From assembly GCF_030253575.1 (NCBI RefSeq), contig NC_080557.1, positions 399,501-463,500 on the forward strand: 64,000 nucleotides of DNA, in the 5' to 3' direction. Positions 55,015-64,000 of the stretch are shown piece by piece. Each line of letters starts with the position of its first letter. The stretch's first letter is position 1. The notes beneath the pieces were generated by a model. That model saw only the letters and a list, made by a program, of their open reading frames with translations, made no database searches and was not told the origin of the DNA. Origin of the DNA: Rhododendron vialii (lineage: Eukaryota > Streptophyta > Magnoliopsida > Ericales > Ericaceae). The position numbers and the translations under genes were made by a program.

Positions 55015-56661
55015 TGCCGTCCAGATATTTTGCAGGAAGTTGTTGACAATGAACTTTGGAATTAGCTAGTTGTTAACAACGTAACATATATAGAGTCCTA
55101 AATTAATCAGACCACCTTTAATTTAATTGCATTAGAACATGCATGAAGATGGATTATGTGCTTTTTTAATCCATCTTCATGATCAATTACGTGCTTTGAA
55201 GCATATATGTTGTATTTGGAATGCCAATTAAGTTCGTGCTGTCTTTGCATGAATAAAGGATATCTTTGCTTTGGGTTCTCAAATTAATATTTTGATCTTT
55301 CTCCCTACTCAGACATATTTGGATGGTGTCAAAGTAGATCAATAACCTGTTGTAAATTAAGTCAGAGCTAGCCAGCCCGAGGAATTAAGGCAGAGGAAAT
55401 GGTTGCTTCGAGCCCATAATCCTGTGCCCAAGGACATCTATCATGTTTTCAGATCGCTTAGATAAATAAATAAATAAAAACCAGATTCAAATGACAAAGA
55501 TATATTTATATGGTCCTTTTCTCCAAAAAGAAAAAAGAAAAAAAAGAAAGGTATATATATATGGTCCTAGAATGAAAATGGTCTCATAGTTCCTTTAACT
55601 CCAAGTGATTGGAATATATATAAGGCTCAATTTGGTTTGGTGTTGCGTAAATTATATGTGTTTTTACTAAAGAAGCATATCTTTTTCATTGTTTAAAACT
55701 TCTGGTTGGTAAGAGGCCGGTTTAAAATGAGATGGACATTCTTAGGGTTTATGGACCATTTTCAGTTAGTGTGGAGACTTTTTGTAAGGGTAGGCATTGG
55801 ATGAGAGATGTACGTACGTACGTGTTTGTTAACAGGAGGATGTACTGTAGTACTCTAATGATCGATCAATTAAGCTAGGGATGTGGTCCTTCCCTATGCT
55901 CTAATTAATTACTACTTTCCTCCTTTAACTGGTTGGCCAATGTGGAAATCAAATGGTAGCAACAATTGGGAAATGATTTTGCTACTCTCTTTTTTGTTAA
56001 CATTACTATCCTACAAGTGTATTTTTGCACAAAAAATACACTTGCAGGGAAGTTGCATTAGCAAAAAAAAGGAGTGGCAAAATCGGCGGCCCAACGATTT
56101 TATGGCTTGATGCATGTATCTCATGACCGTCACAACAAGTTCATGATTTTTAGGACAAAGTGTCCTTGAACCTTTCCCAATGCGGTAATTTTGATTACAG
56201 CTGCTTAATTAATTGTGTTTTGGTTATTTATTCACTTAACAAGATTATTTGTTTTTGTAAACAAAATTCAAAGCACAAGGTGATTCTCACACTATGGATT
56301 TTGGAGCACAAAACTTAATTTCTACCAACAGATCTAGCTAGGGATTTCAGCTCCGAATTAATGTACGGACGTCCCTGACAAATTGTGTTTATCTTGCAAA
56401 TTCCTTTGCTCCTTCCTAAGGTTCTGGGTTTGGTTAATTCCTCTTGCTAGCTAGCAATTCTTGAGGATATTTTACTCCTACGTGCAAGTGGGTGAAAAGA
56501 CTGTGGGGCTGTGCGAGACTGTAGAGATTAGCCTGAAGTGAGTGAAAACTAACCAGAGACACCCTACGTTACCCGCCAAAAAGAAAAAAAAAACATTGGT
56601 ATCCGTATATCACATGCATACAACAAATATGTATATAGGTGATAGGTGTGTATATATATGA

Positions 56662-56901
56662 GGCCACGTTCCAGTTTCTTGTTAAACATTCTTTTTAAAA
56701 AAGAAGGTAATTTCAAGTTAAAAAATTATGTGTTTACGCAAATAATTTTTCTATCAATATAGATTTTAATTTATAGATCTCATTAAGATCTGTTAAGCGG
56801 TGCAAAAAAAAAAAAATTATTTTTTATTTTCGTTATATTTGAGTTTGAAATTATCTTTTTTAAAAAAAAAAAAAAAGTTTAGAAAGAAACTGGAACGGGG
56901 C
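56662..56901. mobile_element. TIR element (about 240 bp)
   Basis: GCCACGTTCCAGTTTCTTG at the left is mirrored by GAAACTGGAACGGGGC at the right, with further pairing of GTTAAAC and GTTTAG. The middle is A/T-rich. Confidence 0.6.
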
Positions 56902-57173
56902 TGACACATGCAACGTTGCTTGCAGAAGTTGCAATGCCACCGTACCTGCTAGGCTGCTATGATCCTCACCCCGTGGTCCACGACCCCCGATTTCCTGAAG
57001 GAATCCAGATTCATTTGGGATCTCCATAATACGTATTTCTTCGATCTTCTACTACTACTACTAATATTTTTCTTCTTTACTAAAAAAAACCTCCTTTTGC
57101 CAATATTGCAACTTGCACTGTCTACTTCAGTTTATCTAGCTAAGACACAATTTATAACGTTATCATTAGTTAC

Positions 57174-57315
57174 TATCACAACACCATCAACCATAACCGC
57201 TTGCGTGGCACTGTATGATTGGTGGTTGCAGAGTAGTTTTAGAGTGGTTGTTTTTCCATTATCAATCATGTAGTGCCACGAAGGCAGGTCTGTGGGTATG
57301 GTTAGTGTTGTGATA
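57174..57315. other. 142-nt imperfect hairpin
   Basis: Paired blocks in order: TATCACAACAC (57174) with GTGTTGTGATA (57305); AACCATA (57190) with TATGGTT (57297); CGTGGCACT (57204) with AGTGCCACG (57272); ATGATTG (57215) with CAATCAT (57263). The loop is about 40 nt. It could be a MIRNA-like precursor or a foldback MITE; no known microRNA is recognised. Confidence 0.5.
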
Positions 57316-57748
57316 GAGTATCGTGTCCCTAGCATTATTCTTGCTATTACTAGGTTCATTAATCACTTCTTGGCTTCACCATTAATATTGTTTGATTAAG
57401 AGAATCCCCATATCATATACTGTATATTCAACCTCAAGTGGTTGGCCTAGCTAAATCACGTGTAAACATGGAAAAGACTATGTGAGGGGCTGTAAGAATT
57501 AAACGAGGTACACGCAAGCTGCCTGAAACACTACACATATTATCAGGAAAAAAAAAATCTACATCCTACTAAATATTGTTTCCGTCTCATTCATTGTGTG
57601 TGTTTGGATGTTTTAACTTAATCCACCCCGCTATCAATTCAAGTGGTTTGATCAGTACAGAAAACATTGGGCATTTCTTCGAATTTTTGTAGCAAATCCA
57701 ATCAGAGCACATTGGGGCGAGCCCAAAGCCACAAAATGCCAATAGTTT

Positions 57749-57881
57749 GGGAAAATGACGGTCAATGACGTGTTTTGATAATTAATATCCGTCAAGAACA
57801 TTTTCAGCATTAACAAATGTTCTCAACATATCCTTAGCGGGCATTAATTATCAAAATACGTCTTCGACCGTCATTTTTCCC
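57749..57881. mobile_element. Third copy of the palindromic MITE family
   Basis: GGGAAAATGACGGTCAATGA and the mirrored GACCGTCATTTTTCCC bound a 133-bp foldback. The centre matches the reverse complement of copies at 41171-41437 (AGCATTAACAAATGTTCTC). Flanks AATAGTTT and AATTGTTT suggest an 8-bp duplication with one mismatch. Confidence 0.75.
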
Positions 57882-59143
57882 AATTGTTTCCCAGGATAAT
57901 CACATGGCCGGCCCACGACAAAGTAAATTGGGCCAACTCGACCCACAACAGTGATTGGCAGGCCAGCAGCAGCTCGTAATACTGCAATTTTTATTGATTT
58001 CCAAAAATCACAAAGACTGAAAAAACACGAGTGACGAAATAATCAAAAAAAATTAGAGAGAAGCCTTTTGAGAGGGAAAAACAGCAAAACACGTTCTTGG
58101 GGTGATGCTTTATTAATAAACCGCCAATTTTGTTCACCCAAAAGGAAAAAAAAAAAAAAAACTTAGTCTTGGTTGTTGAGTTATACTGGACAATTCTTTG
58201 TTAGCTCGTCTCTGCCAATTAATACATTAACTTCTTGCTTTCATGTTAGTAATACTTGCCACTTATAAATTTACTTCAAGTACTAGTCTACCTCTCGAAC
58301 TGGATCAACCTTAAAAGAACGTTAAGTACAAAAGCCATAGGTGGATAAGTCAATTACTGGTTACTTCCAAAAGGGTAGTAGTACTAGTTTAATATGCAAC
58401 TTAAAATCAAATATAACTACACTTAGTTGAAACCGAATATACCACGTTGATTTTGGTGATGAGCCAAATGTATCAGGTACTTGAACCAAATGCACCACTA
58501 ATTTGTTGTTCTTTGCCTATCAAAAAAAGAATTTGTTGATCTTTGTGTTGAACCAAATGTACCATTTTATTCTAGCAAACTTGAAATCCAAAACACCACG
58601 TTTTGTTAAAGCCGAATATACCACATTCTTTTTACGGTAAATTACTCTCTTTTTAAAAAATTTGTTGAAACAATAACAATTGTTGACTAACAACCGATCT
58701 TAATTTGTATATACCATTTGTTGAAAAAGAATCTTTTAACAAATCTGAACTATTGAATTTTCCAACGTACAGGTCGAGCTTCGGATCATTTCCTCCCATT
58801 CAAAACAAACAACTTGGAAAGAGCAGAGGGCCTACTACCGATCCCACGAAACAAACACCCTGTACCCGAAAATACTTCTAAAAGAGACAAGTGGAAAACG
58901 TGGGGGTGATGATGATGAAAAGGATATTTGAGTGGGTGTGTGTGAGAGAGAAGAGAGAGAAACAAACCAATCTGATTGCCGCATCGGAATCCAACTACTC
59001 ATCAATTGAGTCAGACTACAACCACAGTCCCGCTAGTGCGAAATATACCCATTACCCACTTACGTATCCTTCTTCCATTTATTACAGAACCCAAAACGAC
59101 TCTCTCTCTCTCTCTGTGTGTGTGGAATCACAGCAAGCAGCCA

Positions 59144-62100
59144 ATGGCGTTTGCTGCTACAATCTCTCATTGTTCGCGTAGCCTCTCGTCCAATGCATTT
59201 TCCCGTGATACCAATGCGTCTAAGAAGATACACCCATCAGCTCTTTCTCTCCCACATTGCTCTCGGATCTCCAAGTAAACCCCTTTAATCCCTTCTCGAA
59301 ATGTAGCTGTTAGCTTGTTTTTTTAGAACATTTGGAGCAAAATAAAATACCCAATGCTATGTCTTTTTGTTGTAATCTCGTCTTTTGTTCAGCTGCGTGG
59401 AGTATGTTGTTGGCTGGTAGCTTTTAACATCCGAATTCCAATTTAGCTTTTGAATGTTTTCTTTGACGGCGTTGCATAGAATTTATTTGAAAGATCTTGT
59501 ATAGCATGAATGTTGATTAATGGACGTAAGGGGAAACAGAACCCACAATTAGAATGCCAATATCAATGAGTAGAAATCTATAGGCATTAGTAAAGGAATA
59601 AAAGAAAATGACTAATTTGGGTACTTTTGTTGGGGAAAATTTCTTCCAATTTGCTGCCGACTTTGAATAGCGTATTAGCAATCCACAAACATGATACAAT
59701 CATGGCCTGTTAATTTGATGAGACTAATAGTACAAGGATATATATAATCTAACACATGCAGTACTACTAGATTAATAGTGACCGGATTAATAATACAACA
59801 CCCATGGTATTGTATATTCCATTTGTGGAATTATATATCCAAGGCATGTTTAATCAGAGTCGTAAATAATTTAATCAAACACCAGATAGTTTTACTTATC
59901 TTGGATTTGTGGTACAATTCAATCCTCATACAAACGGCCCTTTAAGTCAATAAGATTGGCGGGTTAATGCGTTTACCAGCACGAGGTTCTTTTGCAAGGT
60001 ACTAGCTTGCACATATATTGTCCTCTTTATTTTTCATATTTTCCAGGTGAACTATGCTCTTGATGAGATTAAGCATTCAAAGACAATGTGAGGCTAATTT
60101 GGATTTATAAGATCATTGATCATGCACCCCATGCCCCACCGCTCTCATCTCATATTTCTAAACAACACATTCCATCCAGTTGTAGCCTTGTTAGTACACC
60201 CAAGCAAGGCCTGTAATTGGAAGTATGTACGGATCCTCTTTAAATCCCCAATTAGTTGCAGCTCTCCATGCCTTGCATGTCCTCAATGAGGAGCAAACTA
60301 CAAGCATACTTTCTAGTCCTGTTTTATCACTAAAGCTCATTGCCTCATTGAAGATTCAGTCTGAAAGTTTGCCTTCACATTCTTTCCCTTCAAGCTTTTC
60401 TCTAGCACCTTAGAGAAAACAAAGTAATCAAACATTGCCGTTTTGTTGTTATTGTTTACAGCTGCAAAAGTTTGTCTGTTCTGCTTCATAAACCTTCAAG
60501 ATCACTCTTGACAACAAATATCAACGAAGCTTTAGCACAAAATTATGGCCGTGTATAAGCCCTTGTAGACACCATGCTTCATCAAGTCTGATCCTAGAGC
60601 TATTAGATGGGTGCGCTTTTGCACTTGTCAAACACAAAGTGGCATTTCCCAGCGTTTGTAGTTCAGTTAGTCACCCTTAGTCAAGTGGTAAGGTTAGTGG
60701 CAATTATTACAGCATGTTTCAACATTCTTTTGATAGTTTCTAATGGCTCCTGTTTGGCATAGTGCTTTCTAGGAGTTATAATTCAAGCAATGTGAAAAAA
60801 ACTTAAAAACTAATATCGTTTGCTTGAAGGCTTCATTGACAAATTTATGTGTTATTTCTTGCCGTCAATATGCCATTAGCTCTTACGTGTTCTGGAGGCT
60901 GTGCATGCGTATTTATGTGCAATTTGAATTTGCTATTGTATTCCATAACATGTTTTACAGCTCAATTCCTATTTGAATACTTGTTTAAAGGGGTTTCTTT
61001 TCTTTTTTTCATTTTCCCTATATTTTTAATGGGATGCACCCAGGTATTTCTGCATTGATTTTAATTTTTAGTTCACATGCACTTTTCTGTTGTTTATTTA
61101 CTACTGAAGGTGTTAGCCTTGGTCTCTTGTTTCAGAATGGATTCTAGTTGTCATGGGACTATAAGGAAGTTGTCAACCTTTCACATTTGTGCTTCAGTTG
61201 CAGGTCCATTTTAATGCTATGCATCAGTTTCAAACTATGGTGTTGACAATTAACCATATCTTAGTGTATTGGATACTAACTTCACTGATGTTAGCATATA
61301 TTCCTCCCACCATGTCAAATGACAGATGTTGTGCGAGAAACACCTATTGAAAAAGTTCAGCTTCCCAAAGGTGAAACCTGGTCTGTTCATAAATTTGGTG
61401 GTACTTGTGTGGGAAGCTCAGACAGAATACGGAATGTTGCGGAGATAATACAAAATGATGATTCAGAAAGAAAGTTGGTGGTTGTGTCTGCAATGTCTAA
61501 GGTGACAGACATGATGTATGATCTAATCGACAAGGCACAGTCCAGGGATGATTCCTATATAGCTGCATTGGATGCTGTTCTAGAAAAGCACAGGTTAACA
61601 GCACTTGATCTACTTCAAGTGGATGACCTTGCTAATTTCTTATCACGGTTACATCATGACATCGATAACCTTAAAGCAATGCTTCATGCAATATATATAG
61701 GTATCAAAACAGTTTTTGTTTGTATTTTTGTCTGATATGTCATTTTAGAAAGGTCTGTTGTTTTGTCAGGTAGGTTCAACCTCTTGCTAGGACAAAGAAT
61801 CTAACATACTTCATTGGGCTGTATATTTAATGTACTGCAGCTGGTCATGCTACAGAATCTTTTACAGATTTTGTAGTTGGACATGGAGAGTTGTGGTCTG
61901 CTCAGATTTTGGCATCTCTTGTCAGGAAGGTGGTGCTTTGCTTTGTTGCTCTTGATTTTGGAGAATATGTGGGAGTTGTAATTTGAAAGTTAACTAAACA
62001 ATAAATGTCTTCTCCAATGGTGCAGAACGGGACAGATTGCAATTGGATGGATGCAAGGGAAGTCCTTATTGTTAGTCCTGCTGGTTCTAACCATGTTGAT

Positions 62101-63946
62101 CCAGATTACCTGGAATCTGAAAAAAGACTTGAGAAATGGTTTTCACAAAATCCATCTCGGACAATCATTGCAACTGGTTTCATAGCCAGCACACCTCAAA
62201 ATATTCCTACAACTTTGAAAAGAGATGGAAGTGACTTCTCTGCAGCTATAATGGGTGCTTTGTTCAGGGCATGCCAAGTCACAATTTGGACAGATGTTGA
62301 TGGTGTTTATAGTGCAGATCCCAGAAAAGGTTTGTTTCAACCTCTTGTTGGCAGATTTGAATTGCGTTAATGTTTCTTTCACTCGAACTAGTTTAGGACT
62401 TCTCTGTTCCAATGCCAACACTTGAAATCTCTCTCTCCAGATATATCGCTTTTATAACTAATCTGATGGCGGGAAGTACCTTCTGGTTGAAACTCTTAAT
62501 AATTATGTTTTTTTTTTTTGTTTTCTATTGGAATGCTAATGTAATAACATCTCTTCTGCAGTTAGTGAGGCTGTGGTACTGAAGACCTTGTCTTATCAAG
62601 AGGCCTGGGAAATGGTGAACTTTTATATCCTTTTAGAACTGTCAAAGCTGCTGAGACTTGCTATTTCTCATTTTTAACTAACAAAACATTCTTCCGCAGT
62701 CATATTTTGGGGCTAATGTTTTACATCCCCGGACTATCATTCCAGTGATGCAGTACGAGATTCCAATTGTTATAAGAAACATCTTCAATCTCTCAGCGCC
62801 CGGCACAATGATATGCCGGTCTTCGGTCAATGAGTTGGAAGAGGGCCAAAGATTGGAATCTTCTGTCAAAGGATTTGCGACAATAGACCATTTGGCCCTT
62901 GTAAATGTCGAGGGGTGAGATTTTATTCTGATGATAATCCTGCTCGTTCCTTTGATAGTTGTACACTCACTCTTTTAACTTCCTTTCCCAAGTAAACTAC
63001 ACCTTGCACATTGTTTTTGCAGTACTGGAATGGCAGGTGTTCCTGGTACTGCTAGTGCAATTTTTGCTGCAGTGAAAGATGTAGGAGCTAATGTTATCAT
63101 GATATCACAGGTATCTTTGTCATCCCATATCTGATCAAGGTTTTTCCTGCATTTGGAGTAAGATTTCATATGGTTGTTGATGGGTGCACGCAGGCTAGCA
63201 GTGAGCATTCTGTGTGTTTTGCCGTCCCCGAGAAGGAAGTAGGAGCTGTTGCTAAGGCTTTAGAATCTAGATTTCGTCAAGCTCTGGATGCCGGACGTCT
63301 TTCTCAGGTGGTGTAGTTTGAGTTGATAGAAATATAGAATTGCAGGAGCTGATGTTCTGTTTTTTATATAATGTTATCCTGGATTATTTACTTTTCTCAA
63401 TCATGGTTATGAAGACTCTCTGAGTTGCTTTTGGCTTCCTTTACTTTCCTGTGATGGAGTTTGCTGATCTCGTATTTTGCACTAAGCGTGATAGAGCTGT
63501 CTTTTCTCAAATAGTGATTATGGTGACCTTATGAGATTAGAGTGGGTGGTGAGCTGTCTTTTAAAAAAATAATAAAATAAAAAGATTGGGTCAGGTAGAT
63601 GCTAGACTTTTACTGAGAGAATTGGTGGATGGTGCTGTCACTGCCATCACATCGGTATTTTATATCCTCAGGCCAAGTTTGTTAGCTTATCGCTTTGTGA
63701 GGCAAAATCTGTAAGCATATCATTTCCTGCTATCCCAGAAGCTCATAATCTCAAACTTTTTGTCTCCTTTTTTTATGTTGAATTTGAGGGCATACATATA
63801 ATCTTGTTTGAATGTCTTATCTGATGAGATTTCTATGTCTTCCTCAGGTTGCAGTCATCCCAAACTGTAGCATTTTGGCAGCAGTAGGCCAGAAGATGGC
63901 TAGTACTCCTGGAGTCAGTGCCACACTTTTCAATGCACTGGCAAAG
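59144..63946 (+). CDS. AK-HSDH: Bifunctional aspartokinase/homoserine dehydrogenase, 5' part (ten exons)
   Basis: Plastid enzyme catalysing the first and third steps from aspartate toward Thr, Met and Ile. Exons: 59144-59274, 60462-60550, 61326-61700, 61841-61929, 62026-62329, 62562-62614, 62700-62914, 63023-63110, 63194-63307, 63848-63946; phases agree, giving 519 codons before the window ends. Exons 1-2 (residues 1-73) are Ser-rich and fit a transit peptide; exon 2 was placed by phase and is the least certain. Kinase motifs: VHKFGGTCVG with KFGGT at 96-100, SAMSKVTDMMYDLI, RDGSDFSAAIMGALF, TDVDGVYSADPRK (317-329). The first ACT domain starts near 405 (VNVEGTGMAGVPGTASAIF) and IPNCSILAAVGQKMASTPGV begins the second; these confer Thr feedback inhibition in the family. 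The ACT layout suits the bifunctional form; the homoserine dehydrogenase half lies beyond the window, so that half is inferred. Confidence 0.92.
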
Positions 63947-64000
63947 GTTGGTGAAGTTGTTCTTTTGAACTAGTGTTACCTGAAGGTGCAGGCTACTGTC

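Larger units (their letters stand above)
55015..59143. other. Intergenic region upstream of aspartokinase/homoserine dehydrogenase
   Basis: No supported gene. 55015-55300 is probably the IAA33-like 3' UTR. Listed structures are a TIR element (56662-56901), a 142-nt hairpin (57174-57315) and the third copy of the palindromic MITE family (57749-57881). 55300-56650 and 57900-58880 show only AT-rich DNA. About 250 bp before the ATG at 59144 form the probable leader, with a CT run at 59099-59115. Confidence 0.5.

Overview
This window is nuclear DNA from a flowering plant. The genes are intron-rich with GT-AG introns, intergenic DNA is AT-rich and full of small inverted-repeat elements (MITEs) and retrotransposon debris, and the recognisable proteins are plant-specific (an IAA33-type Aux/IAA protein, bifunctional aspartokinase/homoserine dehydrogenase, a plant class II cytochrome P450 reductase, an NPG1-related calmodulin-binding TPR protein). 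A eudicot is most likely; the order cannot be fixed from sequence alone.

Layout. 355-2180 (+): last two exons of an NPGR1-like gene, with a solo LTR inside the intron. 2.2-5.3 kb: intergenic with a MITE and an Au-like SINE. 5335-10896 (+): a six-exon gene for an unrecognised 675-aa protein with lysine-rich and acidic repeats. 10.9-26 kb: gene-poor repeat territory with a 535-bp tandem duplication, a hAT-like element disrupted by a foldback element that is itself split by a solo LTR, a dead Copia fragment and several TIR elements. 26102-27918 (-): a kelch-repeat protein. 28-41.8 kb: intergenic, with an 85-bp minisatellite, many MITEs and a 2.8-kb solo LTR. 41837-47924 (+): complete 18-exon NADPH-cytochrome P450 reductase, 708 aa. 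48-54 kb: intergenic with SINE and MITEs. 54199-55014 (+): IAA33-like gene, two exons, 159 aa. 55-59 kb: intergenic, with a 142-nt hairpin. 59144 to the window edge (+): first ten exons of aspartokinase/homoserine dehydrogenase.

The genes do not form a functional cluster: they serve pollen/calmodulin signalling, P450 electron supply, auxin signalling and aspartate-family amino acid synthesis. The most informative part is the mobile DNA. Three solo LTRs each keep a perfect 5-bp target duplication (ATGTA, GTCGA, TGCAA), three Mutator-like MITEs keep 9-10-bp duplications, and one LTR carries five pairs of a 14-bp near-palindrome with 20-21 bp between starts. All exon coordinates were read by eye from splice sites and reading-frame continuity; no alignment or transcript data were available.
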